Assembly: GCF_033118175.1 (NCBI RefSeq)
Contig: NC_083695.1
Coordinates: 31,203,607 to 31,267,606, forward strand
Length of the DNA stretch: 64,000 nt
Source of the DNA: Dama dama
Lineage: Eukaryota > Chordata > Mammalia > Artiodactyla > Cervidae
Reading direction: 5' to 3'
The notes beneath the pieces are model-generated. The model was not told the origin of the DNA and made no database searches. It saw only the letters and a program-made list of their open reading frames with translations. This document shows positions 23,076 to 35,066 of the stretch, piece after piece. Made by a program: the position numbers and the translations under genes. Positions within the stretch are counted from its first letter, which is position 1, and every line of letters starts with the position of its first letter.

Positions 23076-24005
23076 GAAGCACTGAGGGTAGTTAGTTACT
23101 GAACTGTGAGTTCATTCTGTTTTACTTGATATGTTGGAGTCATGGCCCTGTGTCACCTTGACCTCGGCAAGTTGTGCCTTCCGAAGCAGTCCTCGGCAGG
23201 CCCAGCACAGCGCCTGGCAGGGGCTCTTGTGGACAAGAGCTGGCGTTTCTGAGGACTGGCTTGGTGTCTTTGCTGGTCACTCCCTCAGAGCTTGCCCTGT
23301 TGTCTGCCTGACTGGTTTGGTCTGAGTGGCTGGGCCACATGGATATGTGATAGGTAGCCACAACCTAGCGGACTTAGGACTGGTGGATGGTCTCTGGGTT
23401 GAGCTTAAGAGGACTGGGCCCCTCAAGAGGACCTCCTAGCTTTTAAGTCCAGTATCATCCTTGACCGAGCCTCCCTCCAAACTGGGGCACCCAGGAGAGG
23501 GTTCTTAGGAAACCTGGGGCCCAGTGGCCCTTGGCAAGCATGTATTTCCCCTCTGGGTACCCACACGATGGCTCCTCAAGGGCATCTGTGCTGCCTCAGC
23601 AGCTGTCTCCTCTGGGCCTGCCAGCATCTCGGGGAGAACTGCTGCGGCATCCCCCAGCCCGGTGCCCTGGCCCTCTCACCCCCTTCAGGGTGGAGACTCC
23701 TAGTGGGAAGGAAGAGGGCGCACCGGGGCTAAGATCAGTGCATCCTCCCACCCACAAGTGTGGTCTGAGGAGACTGCAGCCCCTCAGGGTCTCCACGGCC
23801 ATATTTCTAACCTTCAGGGGCGGGAGGCAGGCAGTGCCTCCTTCGTTTCTGCCTGGAGGAGCCCTCACCCATATACCAAAGCAGGTGTTTCAATATGTAC
23901 AATGTGCATCTTTGTGCTGATGAAAAGTGGAAGCAACTAAATGTTCATCCAGAAGGGAGTGGTAAATAAACGGCCGCTGAGAATTAAAATTATCAGTAAA
24001 CTCTC
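23076..24005. other. Intergenic; L1 scrap at its end
   Basis: 23895-24000 resembles ancient L1 (AAGTGGAAGCAACTAAATGT, GGTAAATAAACGGCC). The rest is unassigned. Confidence 0.4.
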
Positions 24006-24009
24006 AGTA

Positions 24010-24515
24010 AACGATGGCTATTGCAGCCACCAAGCCACTACCTTATGGCCGCCTGGATGGTGAGCCCTGAGAGAACTCAGCATGGAGACAAAGGGGATGC
24101 CCACTGCCAAGCCTGTGTAGCAGTCATCCCCAATGGTGCACCTGAGGAGACTCAGGATGAGAAAACACAGGACACTGACCCCAGATAGCTGAGGTACGTA
24201 GCAAAGGAACAATTTCAGTGAGCCCAGACTCTTGCACCTTCCCATATATAGAAACATAGAAAAGCACCAAACTCCTTAACTTGAGATAACTGATTTTCCT
24301 TTATTAACTGTAATCTTTTGATATTCCACCTATCTGGTCTTTTTTGGTAAAAACTCCTAAATATCTTGGCTCCTCCACCCCCCACCACCCCCTCCACTTG
24401 CCTATTCGGAATGGTTTCCTCAGAGTTATCTGAGATTCTGTCTCCTGGACTTGAAGTCCTCAGAAAGCTCACCAAGTAAAATATAACTCTTGACTTCTAG
24501 GTTGTGAATTTTTCG
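24010..24515 (+). mobile_element. Solo LTR A, bovine ERV type
   Basis: Shares a block order with the LTRs near 27.9 and 30.8 kb: an AATTTCAGTGAGCCCAGACT-CTTGCACCTTCCC block, a pyrimidine-rich middle, CTCAGAGTTATCTGAGATTC and GAAGTCCTCAGAAAGCTC, then AAGTAAAATATAACTCTTGAC. Resembles bovine ERVK-type LTR 3' parts. No internal region seen. Degenerate; borders approximate. Confidence 0.65.
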
Positions 24516-25300
24516 GTCAAAACTATCGTACTAGAAACGTTGTCCAACAGTTCTTAAAAGCCAAGTGGGCTGACACGGAAAGGTGTCTAGGATGTATTTT
24601 TAAGAGAAAAATGAAAAGTGCAAGATAATATAGTATAAATAATTTCTGTAAAAGTCAAGTATACATTCTCTAAACATATCTATGCACAGGGAAAGGTCTG
24701 GAAAGATGTATTTCAAGTTGATCATAGAGGCTGCCTCTGAGAGGGGAGGGGGCTGAGAGGGTTGTCAAAAGGGACTTGAAATCTACCCATCTGGAGTCCT
24801 TGCCCCAGAAAGCCTGTCTCGGATCCTGCCGGGATGGAATTCCTAACCCCAGGGCCAAGGCTGTGCTGCACTGCTGGCGTCTTGGGTGGGAATTCTCACT
24901 GGCTCTTCATGAATAACCAGCCTCCTATCCACTGATAGTAAAATTGTTCCAAACATCATTTATTAACTCCCCACCAAGGGCCAGGCATCCTATCCTCCCA
25001 CAACAGGGTGGGTATTAGAGTCAGGCATGAACTGCCAAGAAAGCGGCAGGTCTGAGATTTCCCTCTTGCTCGTAAACCAGCAGTTAGCCTGCCAGTGCCA
25101 TGAATAATGGTAGAAGACTTCTGGGACAGAGACAACAGACCTGTTAGGTAAAAGAGGTGACACAAGCCCCATGTTCATGTTGGTTCTCTTTGCCCCCTTG
25201 TCTCACGGGCCAAGTGGGAGGCAGGCCCAGGGGAACTCTGTGCCCACAAAGGGCTGGTGCCACAGCCAAGGAATCCTGAGATTAGGAAACCCCTAGCCTT
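24516..25300. other. Intergenic, old L1 scrap
   Basis: 24575-24690 has L1-like text (GTGTCTAGGATGTATTTTTA). Otherwise unassigned. Confidence 0.35.
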
Positions 25301-25304
25301 ATAA

Positions 25305-25523
25305 GGGATTCAGATGGTAAAATGTCCACCTGCAATGCAGGAGACCCAGGTCCTGCAGGATCGAACCAGGTCCGATCCCTGGGTCTGAAAGATCCCCTGG
25401 AGAAGGAAATGGCAACCCACTCCAGTACTCTTGCCTAGAAAATTCCACGGATGGAGGAGCCTGGAGGGCTACAGTTCATGGGGTCGCCAAGAGTCAGACG
25501 CGACTGAATGACTTCACTCACTA
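25305..25523 (+). mobile_element. Bov-tA SINE
   Basis: GGATTCAGATGGTAAAATGT head, CCTGGAGAAGGAAATGGCAA, ends GACGCGACTGAATGACTTCA. A short internal duplication around CAGGTCC in the B-box region. Confidence 0.93.
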
Positions 25524-26640
25524 AGAGCCTCATAAAGCAGCTTCTAGCAAACCTGCCGGATCTTTGCCTTGGAAGGAGACATTGTTTTCATTGTCCTGGA
25601 AAGCAAACAAATCTGCCCTCTGCCCAAGGGAGACACTGTATTTATCTGCCAAGGCTGTTTGCTAATCAAACACCCTTGGAAAGATAGTCCAGAACAAAAG
25701 GTGTCACAAGACTCCAGAAATTCCAGAGGCCTCTGGAGAACTGTCTCCTAACACTGACAGCCTGAGATGAGGCCCCGAGAGTCTGAGTCCCTTCCCCAGG
25801 GCCACACAGTGACTACAGAGCAGAGCCGGGGTTACCCCAGGTAATCCGACTCCTGCACCCTTGCTTTTTCCTCCCTTCCTCCAAAACAGGCCGCTGGGCC
25901 AGCCTGGGAACGAAAGAAGCGCTAACAACATTACTTCAGAGGGAAAATCCACAGCAAGTTCCCAACCACTACCTATAGAAGAATTTCAGGAACAGAGTCT
26001 GTCTGTGGCTTGGGACCAAGCGCTGCCCACACATTGTTCCTGACCTGACTCCCCCCAGGGGATGAGAAAATTTCTCTCCGGCTGCCCCTGGGTGATGTCA
26101 GAGAGGACCTGGAAATTAAGGAACCAGCTTCTGGAGACCGGATAAATGCTCTTTTCTTTTGCAGAAGGAAAATAATGTCATGCCGTTCCATATTTATTTA
26201 AATGTGAAATTTATTTATGGAGCAGAGAGTTGGTGTTGGCTTTCAGCGCCCAACCAGGAAATGAACTGGGCTTGTTTTCGTCTGCTCCAGCGCCCTGTCC
26301 CCCAGTGACCTAATCTGGATCCTAGTCCTGCTTCTCAGGCCCTCCCTGACCCACCTTTTCATCTCCAGAGCCACTCCTCTCTCTCTGGGAGGATGCACAG
26401 AGAGGGGCCAAGTCTGTCACTGGGGTTCCTCTATTGCTTACTGTCCTCATCTGTAAAATAGGGACACCCGTCTGCCCCACATCTCCCTCATCAATGCAAA
26501 GCAACTAATAGTAATACTAACAGTAATAATAACAGCTTCTAATTTGATGAGTTGCTAATAAATACATGCATTGGTGAGGTTTTAGGATTCTTCTTTACGG
26601 ATAGGAAAACTGGGGTCAGGCACAGGGCAAAATTGGCCAC
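25524..26640. other. Intergenic; A/T-rich motif block at 26150-26230
   Basis: No gene. 26185-26220 holds CCATATTTATTTAAATG and AAATTTATTTATGG, MEF2/CArG-like sites in a repeat-free setting. MIR/L2 scrap near 25770-25850 and 26430-26620. Confidence 0.3.
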
Positions 26641-26898
26641 TGTCACATCAGTTCAGTTCAGTTCAGTCTCTCAGTCGTGTCCGACTCTTTGCAACCCCAT
26701 GAATCGCAGCATGCCAGGCCTCCCTGTCCATCACCAACTCCCGGAGTTTACTCAAACTCATGTCCATCGAGTCGGTAATGCCATCCAGCCATCTCATCCT
26801 CTGTCGTCCCCTTCTCCTCCTGCCCCCAATCCCTCCCACCATCAGAGTCTTTTCCAATGAGTCAACTCTTCGCATGAAGTGGCCAAAGTATATCACAT
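26641..26898 (-). mobile_element. BovB LINE 3' fragment
   Basis: Minus strand encodes the BovB C-terminal stretch (GRQRMRWLDGITDSMDMSLS) and ends in the CTGAACTG repeats. TGTCACAT/TATCACAT at 26641-26648 and 26891-26898 are the likely duplications. Confidence 0.95.
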
Positions 26899-27825
26899 AG
26901 ACACCCTTAAAGAATGTCTGCTTCCTGTCCCCTTGCCCCTCCCAAACTCCCCCTGGCTACTGAGGAAGACACATCTCCATCTGTTCCTTTGAGCTCTGTC
27001 TGAAGTTGCTCAAGTTTTATGTACTCAGAAGCTTGGGCACGGCTGAGGCTGGGAGCTTGTCCTACAAACAACAAGTTCTCTTCCCAGGGAGCTAGTCTCT
27101 ATGCAGCCTTTTAAGTTTGTTTAAACCTCATGGCAGCCCTGATGGAAAGAGCTTTATCTCCACTTGCAGGCGGGGAACCTGAGATTCTGAGAGTCTTACA
27201 CAGCCAGACCTCGTGGTTGGTGGAGACCAGGACAGAGCCCCATTCTGTAGGCCTGACTTCTTGTCCCCACACTGTGAAGCCCCTGAATCAGCAGGCTATG
27301 ATACAGCCTCAGTTTTTCCCTCCACAGCATGGGGACAATTTCTTCCTCTGGTTCCTCGCCATCTGAGATCCTAAAGCGTTTTCTACATTCCCTTCAGATG
27401 AACTCTGAGCTAAGAGTTTGGAAAGATGCAGAGAGATCCATGACATGCCAGAAGGAAGCCACAGTAGGGTCAGACAAGGTCTGAGGCCCCTGCCTTCAAG
27501 CAGCACTCAGTCAGCCACACCACAGGATCTAGGCCTCTGCAGGGAGGTGATGGTGGAGGGTGGGCCGAGGCCCTGTCTCAGGGAGGGGGTTGAGGGAGCA
27601 GTTCCAGTTAAGTCCTAAAGAAGCTCCTATGGCAGACAGGGCAATTACAGGGTGGTGTTGGCAAGGCCGGGGTGGGGCTGGAAGACAGAAGAACAGAAAA
27701 GAGCAGGCCTGATGCCCACACTTTCCTGCCCAGAGGTGGCTGGCAGCCGTGGAGATGGACATCTACACCCAGGTGCATCTGGGGGCGCCCACCCCAGGAA
27801 AATTCCACCAGAACTGAGGCTGGCA
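26899..27825. other. Intergenic, nothing recognised
   Basis: L2/MIR-like scraps only; no gene. Confidence 0.4.
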
Positions 27826-27829
27826 GGCA

Positions 27830-28330
27830 AACAGTGGGGATGACCCAGGACTCTCCCTCCCCCCTCCTCCCTTCACGGCAGGGTGAGATCTATTGTCCTG
27901 CTGACCTGCCAACTAAAAAATGTCTCGCCACCCAGTTCCACAAGAATTAAGTCATTAGTCACTGCAGCTGCTGACCTTCAACACGCCCAGGAGTTCAGAA
28001 CAGAGATCAGGACAAGGTACTCTGTGCTCTGGGAAAACCAACAAAACAGGCCTTCAGACAGGTAAGTATTTCCATGAGACATTTTTTTCGAATGCGGATT
28101 CTTGCATCTTCCCATACTTAGAAAAGCGCTAAAAGACTGACACCTCTGCTCCGCGTGACCAGCAGCAATTTCTACTGAGATATGTGCTTGGTTGCATGTA
28201 CCCCCTTCATCAAAATCACATTTATGCTGACCTCCTCTACCTGTCCAGAGCAGTTCCTCTCTCTCCTGAGTAGTCCTCAGTAAGTTATCCAATAAAACGG
28301 AAACTCGCAGCTCTCACATTGTGCATATTT
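27830..28330 (+). mobile_element. Solo LTR B, related to LTRs A and C
   Basis: CCAGTTCCACAAGAATTAAG-TCATTAGTCACTGCAGCT parallels LTR C. GATTCTTGCATCTTCCCATA, TGAGTAGTCCTCAGTAAGTT and CCAATAAAACGGAAACTCGC follow in the expected order. Confidence 0.7.
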
Positions 28331-28625
28331 AGTTCTGCCTGGAACACTTTCTGCGCCTTCACCCTTCAGGTCTCAGTTTAAACTCTCTTTCTTAGGAACG
28401 CTGCCTGCTCCCCACCCCCCACCGCAAATCTACTTGAGAGGAGCAGTCTCCTCTCCAGCTTGCTGGGTGTTCAGGCCCTGGACTGCGGGTTATCCGCTTT
28501 ATTTCAGACTCATTGTCACGTGTGAGCCCCTCAGAGTCTAGGCCTTGCCTGGTTCTCTGTCACCGCTGCGGCCCAGTGCCCAACTCGGGCTGACGCACGG
28601 CAGGCGCTTGCTCTCTATGAAGAGG
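28331..28625 (-). mobile_element. L2 LINE remnant
   Basis: CTGCCTGGAACACTTTCTGC, CTTCAGGTCTCAGTTTAAAC and the following exon-like text fit the common antisense L2 3' end. Confidence 0.6.
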
Positions 28626-29546
28626 GCCCAGAATCAGCACCAGGATGCACTTGTTCATTCAGCTGCATAACAGGAGGGTGAGAGACTTGTCCCAAGGTTT
28701 CAAAAAGTAGCAGAAAAGCAAAGCAGATCTCTAAGGCAGAATGGGGCCCAGGCTTTAGAGAGCCACCCATCTGGGGCTCGACACCTTTCCCCAGAGCCCT
28801 CAATGCCAGCCAAACTGACCCCACCCCACCTCACTCAGTCAGTGTGGAGGATGATACTCCTTGAGGGGAAAAAATTCAGGTGACAAATAACTCTTTTCAC
28901 CTGGCCCCATGGTGGGAAGGTGACTCACCCTGTCGCCAGTTGGGGGGACCCTCAGAATTCTGCATGGAAACTTGGGGTTCCTGAAAGGAGGAGGGGCTGC
29001 CACCTAGTGACCCAGAAGCATAGGCAAAGTTCTCAGGGGAACTTGCCCTGTGTCTCCAAGAGTTTGGGATACTGGAGAGCAGAGAAACAGGTTTGGGAAG
29101 GCAGGAGCCTGGGCAGCTGCCCCAGCGGGTGCTGAAGGATATGTATATTAGAGACAGGGCCTGGTCCTACAAGAAAATGTAGGGCCCTTGTTCAAAGCTT
29201 ACTAAGCAAGGTTACCATCAACAGTGATAAGTCATGTTGACCACACACTTGGATATGATGTGATGAGAAAGGCACTTTGCTGCCGTGGGATCCCCTGACT
29301 CCCTGAGGGACTGCCTCCCCAGAGGCATCTATGGAGCAGGAACGAAGAAGAGAAGAGCAGTGGCCAAAAAAAGTTTTAAAAGATGCTCAGAGGTCAGAAA
29401 AATCTAAATAAAAGCCACAATGAAATACTGGTTTTCATTGTGCAAATAGGCAAGAGTCTCAAACATCAGACAGCAACAGCCAGGGGCACTGAGGGTGCCT
29501 GGGAAGCCAGCTGTGCCCTGCTGTGAGCACACTGCATCACTCTTCG
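28626..29546. other. Intergenic; one CTCF-like site
   Basis: 28998-29010 on the minus strand reads TCACTAGGTGGCA, one mismatch from the CTCF core. L1 scrap at 29385-29460. No gene. Confidence 0.35.
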
Positions 29547-29903
29547 AGAAAACAACCTATATGCAAGACAGAAAAAGAGACATAGATGTATAGAACAGAC
29601 TTTTGGACTCTATGGGAGAAGGCGAGGGTGGGATGATCTGAGAGAATAGCATTGAAACATGTATATTATCAAGTGTGAAACAGTCCAGGTTGGATGCATG
29701 AGACAAGTGCTCACGGCTGGTGCACTGGGATGACCCAGAGGGATGGGATGGGGAGGGAGGTGGGAGGGGGGCTCAGGATGGGGAACACATGTAAATCCAT
29801 AGCTGATTCATGTCAATGTATGGCAAAAACCACTACAATATTGTAAAGTAACTAGCCTCCTACTAATAAAAAATAAAGGAAAAAAAAAAAAAGAAAATAA
29901 CCT
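29547..29903 (+). mobile_element. 5'-truncated bovine L1 3' end, second copy
   Basis: Close relative of the copy at 5778-6102. Duplications AGAAAACAACCT (29547-29558) and AGAAAATAACCT (29892-29903) differ at one base. Ends in A-tail. Confidence 0.9.
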
Positions 29904-30789
29904 GACACTTTCTTCTAAAACACAAAATACATGTACTATAGCCTCACAGCCCCAATATTGACAGGTTTCCTGGAGGAATAGAAGCACCCACCAAAAGGAT
30001 ATATTAAAAAAAAGTGGTTTTGTGATACAATTTGAAATAGTGGGGAAAAAAAAAAACCCTCAAAACAACATAAGTATCTGAAGAGCCATTTCTCTATAAG
30101 AGAAATGATTGAATGAACAAGGTAGATTCCTCCTGTTGCATTGTCTGCATTTTTTTTTTTAAGTAGATTAGACACAGTTCCACTGTCTGGAGGACTGTGA
30201 CCATCCTGTGAAATTTAGAAAGTGTGTTGCCAAGTTGGGACACTATGGGAACCGCAGGTGCAAAACTGCCCCACAGATTACAGGACATTCAGCATCCCTT
30301 TTCCCTTCATGTCACACCAACCCTGCCTCCTCATTGTCAAAAAAAAAAAAAGGAACAACAAAAAAGCCTTAACATGTTTCTAAATATTCCATGCTAAAAA
30401 CCACTGGGACAGTGAGGCCTGAAGTGTGTTTTTGGGTTGTTTTCGTTTTTTTTTTTTTAAGCAAATATTAGTAAGATCCTAGCTGCACAGAACTTTCCAC
30501 GTGCTTATACAGACATGAGGAGGTGAAAGGGTCCCCAGGGTTGATACGGGAATGGGGAGGGAGAGGATCTCTATGCCTGGTTCCATCTTTGTATGGATTC
30601 ACCAGGCACATGAGTGCATGTCACTCTTGTAATCACCAAAATTAACTAAGAGAAAGACCTTTAAAAAAAAAAAATAATGAAAGAATAACAAGAACAAAAA
30701 TAAAATAGAAGGAAAGCAGGAAGGGAGAAAGGGGGGGGGGGTGAGGGAAGAAGGAAGAGAGGAAGGAAGGCAGATTGCTTTGGAGACGA
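29904..30789. other. Intergenic, A- and purine-rich
   Basis: Several A or T runs and a GGAA/GGGA tract with G11 at 30711-30770. No gene. Confidence 0.4.
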
Positions 30790-31275
30790 AAGCCCCCACC
30801 CCCTAGCACAATATACACTACATACGACCCCTTTTGCTGCTAGTGACCCTCACCCCCACTAGTGCAGCAGCATCAGAGTGTGGACAGGGAACGCTGCCAT
30901 CGCCCCAGTTCTACAAGGATCAAGCCATTAGCCACTGCAGCTTCCCACTGACAGTGCACCCTGAGGGGAATTCAGGATGGAGAAAACCAGGAAAAATTTT
31001 GTGCTTTGGATACTGGCCCTAGATAGTCAAGATGTGTGTCTAGGGAACAATTTCAATGAGCCCAGATTCTTGAATCTTCCCATAATAATTAACTGGAGGT
31101 AACTGTTTTCTGTGATTAGCTGTAATATTTTGATGTTGAATTGTGGTTTCTTCCTGACTCCTCCCTTATCTCTTCCGAGCAGCTCCTCAGAGCCGTCTGA
31201 GAGGCTGTCTGTGCATGCTATAGTCCTCAGGAAGATCTCCAAATAAAACTGTATTTTTAACTTTCAGTGTGGGTT
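30790..31275 (+). mobile_element. Solo LTR C, related to LTRs A and B
   Basis: CCAGTTCTACAAGGATCAAG-CCATTAGCCACTGCAGCT as in B; AACAATTTCAATGAGCCCAG as in A; GAGCCGTCTGAGAGGCTGTC, TATAGTCCTCAGGAAGATCT and CAAATAAAACTG as in bovine ERVK-type LTRs. Confidence 0.75.
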
Positions 31276-31869
31276 AGGGTTTTTTTCTCCAGTAAACAGG
31301 GGTGACCTGGTGGCAGCACCTGCCGGCCACCTCCCTGGCCACACAGCACTGGCAACCTCCCTCCAGTCCCGCGACCACCCTCCGCTCTCACAAAGGCCCC
31401 TTTCTCTGCTGCCTGTTTTGGTTGGGCCTTGCCCACCTCCGAGGGCAGGTTCTGGCTGCTGCTGGTGGCACCAGGATAGGCCCTTGCCCACTGCTGAAGG
31501 CTCACTTTATGGACATAAAGATTTGTCAGCCGGTGCACCCAGGCTCTTGGAAGGCAGCTGTTTCTACCTTTCTGCCACATTCCCACCCCACTCCCCGGGA
31601 CCCCCCGCTCCAGGACGGAACACACAGCTCCTGTTCTTCCTCATCCCACGACATAAATTACTGCTCCTCCAGCTAGGTAGCAAGGCCAGGTCCCCCACAG
31701 CCTGCATCACAGGCGTCCTTGACACCCTGCCGGCTGGAAAACACTCCCAGCGCCTCCCCTCCACTCAGAACTCTCCCTTCTCCCACGTCTGGGTGAGGCC
31801 AAGCCAGGAGCCCTGGCTGCACCCCAAGGCTACAGCAAGGGGCGGTTCCAACTCCTGTGTTTCTCATTT
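31276..31869. other. Intergenic, nothing recognised
   Basis: C-rich. The 187- and 124-codon frames here have no family features. Confidence 0.4.
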
Positions 31870-32245
31870 TTAAAACATTGTATGCATTTAAACATGCCCT
31901 GTCTTTTTCCAAAAATACAAAACAGCCACAAGGACACATAACATGCAACAAGCATAAACTAAGAACCAGGAGAAGATGCTTATAAAAATCTTGGGACAGA
32001 GATTTTTAGTACGGTTGAAAACACAGAAACCTCGGAAGCCACCTGAGGTCCGACCACAGGAGACTGGTTAAATAAACCATAATAATGCTACACAATTGAA
32101 TATTATGCAGTCATAACAGTTAAAATTATAGCTGGATAATCTAACTTATTTATATTTATAAAGAGTTTATTTATTTATAGAATCTAAAACTAAATTTGTA
32201 TGTCTATATGCCTAAGGGTATTTTTATGGGAAAAAGATGAAAAGT
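31870..32245 (+). mobile_element. Old L1 remnant
   Basis: GAGACTGGTTAAATAAACCA and TTGAATATTATGCAGTCATA match ancient L1 3' regions. Confidence 0.5.
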
Positions 32246-32739
32246 CTCATGAGTTTCTTGAAATGACTGCAGCTCCCAAGAACTTAAGAGTCACTGTCTT
32301 GCAGAAGTCACTGTCATATAATGCCATGACTAGATATTTAAGTTGTATATAAAATGTATGTGTTACAAAGCCTCCCGCTGTCTAGCCTTAGGGTGCAGGA
32401 CAAATCTGATGTGTGGCTGAGGGGTCTGCTAATACAGGTAGTCTGTCCAGGGGTACGCCTTGCAGCCCCTCTCTGATGACCCCACTGAGGAAAAGAGTTG
32501 ACTTATTCCATCACAGAGGGGTAGGGTGGGACGGGGTCTGAAACTCTCTGTTCACTTCTCATAGGAGAGTCAAAGACACATCTCAAAGAGTCAGCCACTA
32601 ACGGTGGTCCTTCTGGCACAAACAACAGAATGTTTGGGGGTGACTGAAATCAGATCACACAGAAAATTATTCACCCTACCCAAGGCTTAGAAGGGTCTCA
32701 CTACCTATCCCCAGGGGGAAATTCCCAGAACACTCTGTT

Positions 32740-33030
32740 TACCTACTACTGAGTAACAGATCACCCCAAAACTTGGGGTGCCCGATGCAACAACCATCTT
32801 ATTATTTCTCATGGTATCTGTGGGCCAGGAAGTCAAGGCTGGGCTCAGTTGGGTGGTTCCGGCTCAGGATCCCATGAGGTCGTAGCCAGATGGAAGCTGG
32901 CATTGGAACTGCATGGGGCTGAGGCGGCTGTGGGGATGACCAAGCATCTCTCTCTCTTTTCATGTAGTCTCAGGGCTTCTCCATGTGATCGCTTCATGTG
33001 TGATAGTTTGGGCTTCCTAACAGCATGATG
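32740..33030 (-). mobile_element. Old interspersed repeat, family not assigned
   Basis: CTACTGAGTAACAGATCACC, then TATCTGTGGGCCAGGAAGTC: a familiar mammalian repeat pattern, not named with confidence. Confidence 0.35.
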
Positions 33031-33224
33031 AGTATCATACAGAGCCAACACCAATATCCCAGGTTCGTTATACTATTCCTTTCATTTTTGTGAATGTGTA
33101 ACACTTCCATTATAAAAAAGTATACATTTATATTACAACTTAAAACACATCATTAAGCGTTGCATCTAAAAGTGAAACTGTGATTAGGTGTAATTAAGTT
33201 CCTGGAAATGTCCCCTCCCCATAA

Positions 33225-34363
33225 CTCAGTTCAGTTCAGTCATTCAGTAAAGTCCAACTCTTTGCGACCCCAGGCCTCCCTATCCATCACCAACTCCCAG
33301 AGTTTACTCAAACTCATGTCCATTGAGTCAATGATGCCATCCAACCATCTCATCCTCTTTCATCTCCTTCTCCTCCCGCCTTCAATTTTTCCCAGCATCA
33401 GGGTCTTTTCAAATGACTCAGCTCTTTGCATCAGGTGGCCAAAGTATCGGAGCTTCAGCTTCAACATCAGTCCTTCCAATGAATATTCAGGACTGATTTC
33501 CTTTAGGATGGACTGGTTGGATCTCCTTGCAGTCCAAGGGAGTCAAGAGTCTTTTTCAACACTATAGTTCAAAGGCATCAACTCTTCAGTGCTCAGCTTT
33601 CTTTTTTTTTTTTTTGACCCCGTGAACTGTAGCCCACCAGGCTCCTCTGTCCATGGGATTCTCCAGGCAAGAATACTGGAGTGGGTTGCCATTTCCTTCT
33701 CCATCAGCTTTCTTTATAGTCCAACTCTCACATCTATACATGACTACTGGAAAAACCATAGCCTTGACTAGATGGACCTTTGTTGGCAAAGTAACATCTC
33801 TGCTTTTTAATATGCTGTCTAGGTTGGTCATAAATTTTCTCCCAAGGAGTAACTGTCTGTTAATTTCATGGCTGCAGTCACTATCTGCAGTGATTTTAGA
33901 GTCCCCCAAAAATAAAGTTTGCCACTGTTTCTCCATCTATTTGCCATGAAGTGACAGGACCAGATGCCATGATCTTAGTTTTCTGAATGTTGAAATTTAA
34001 GCCAACTTTTTACTCACCTCTTTCACTTTCATTAAGAGGCTCTTTAGTTCTTTGCTTTCTGCCGTAAGGATGATGTCATCTGCATATCTGTGGTTATTGA
34101 TATTTCTCCCGACAATCTTGATTCCAGCTTGTGCTTCATTCAGTCCAGCGCTTCTCATGATGTACTCTATATGTAAGTTAAATAAGCAGGGTGACAATAT
34201 ACAGCCTTGATGTACTCCTTTTCCTGTTTGGAACCAGTCTGTTGTTCCATGTCCAGTTCTAACTCTTGCTTCCTGACTTGCATACAGATTTCTCAGGAGG
34301 TAGGTCAGGTGGTCTGGTATTCCCATTTTCTTCAGAATTTTCCACAGTTTGTGATTATCAGGG
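33225..34363 (-). mobile_element. BovB LINE, 3' third with reverse-transcriptase remnant
   Basis: Minus-strand pieces encode reverse-transcriptase text: LLRNLYASQEARVRTGHGTT, then GVHQGCILSPCLFNL and the catalytic NNHRYADDI, then LPTKVHLVKAMVFPVVMYRC. The frame is broken by frameshifts and by a BovA insertion. The 3' end is at the left (CAGTTCAGTTCAG). The largest BovB here; not active. Confidence 0.93.
33593..33715 (-). mobile_element. BovA SINE nested in the BovB, with TSD
   Basis: Identical 12-bp TCAGCTTTCTTT at 33593-33604 and 33704-33715 flank a poly(T) and BovA text (CCAGGCTCCTCTGTCCATGG). Removing it restores the BovB. Confidence 0.95.
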
Positions 34364-34517
34364 TCATATATACAGAAAGAAGGAAATGACAACCCACTCA
34401 GGTATTCTTGTCTGGAAAATCGCAGGGACAGAGGAGCCTGGCAGGCTACAGTCCATGGGGTCGCAAAGAGTCAGAGATGACTAAGTGACTAACACTTTCA
34501 CTTTCATATATATAGAA
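34364..34517 (+). mobile_element. BovA SINE with TSD at the BovB border
   Basis: TCATATATACAGAA (34364-34377) and TCATATATATAGAA (34504-34517) flank GGAAATGACAACCCACTCAG ... GACTAAGTGACTAACACTTT. Confidence 0.93.
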
Positions 34518-35053
34518 GTTAGCAATCATCTATTCTGATATACTTAATTCAATTGTACAAACAATGCAGAATTTTCCTTACAAGAGAAGTGTATTATATA
34601 CGTGCAATAACAACAAAAATAATCCCAGTCCCTGAATTCAGAACTCTCAAAGCAACGAGGGAGACATAGCTGGTGTTGGCAGTGGGAGCAGGAATATCCT
34701 GTATGGTTTGCTGTGTGTATATGTCAATTTTTTTTTTTAACTTAATTGATGTATTTATAATAAGAAAAAGCTGTTGAACTGGCTCTTCCTTTCTTTTTCC
34801 TGTAGTAATATCTTTATTACTTTTTAACTTGTGTTGTCTGCCAAGGGAGTAGGTATCACTAGCAGACAAGAAATAGCAGGCATCAAAGATAAAGAGAAAA
34901 GGATGCAAAGTTTTAAATGGCGTGAACTCTGATCATAAACTTAATCTCACTTCTCTACTTGGCCTCCACCCACCACCTCTGACTTGAAAAAAAAAATCAC
35001 TTGGATTTCAGTCCCTGGATGTCTCCCAGTCCTGGCTAATGCAATGGCCAACG
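34518..35053. other. Intergenic, nothing recognised
   Basis: A/T-rich; no gene or nameable repeat. Confidence 0.4.
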
Positions 35054-35066
35054 CGCCATCTGGTGG
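35054..35066 (-). promoter_or_regulatory. Candidate CTCF site
   Basis: The minus strand reads CCACCAGATGGCG, matching every position of the CTCF core CCASYAGRKGGCR, with GC continuing as in strong sites. No nameable repeat covers it. Occupancy is unknown. Confidence 0.5.

Noticed and set aside
24010..31275. Intact provirus between LTRs A and C
   Set aside because: No gag, pol or env-like text seen between them; another LTR, a 5'-truncated L1 and L2 remnants fill the interval.
31310..31873. 187-codon plus-strand frame
   Set aside because: No homology recognised, no splice or promoter context, C-rich composition.
33997..34392. Active BovB reverse transcriptase
   Set aside because: Only a fragment of the ORF is present and it is broken by frameshifts and a SINE, despite the YADD box.
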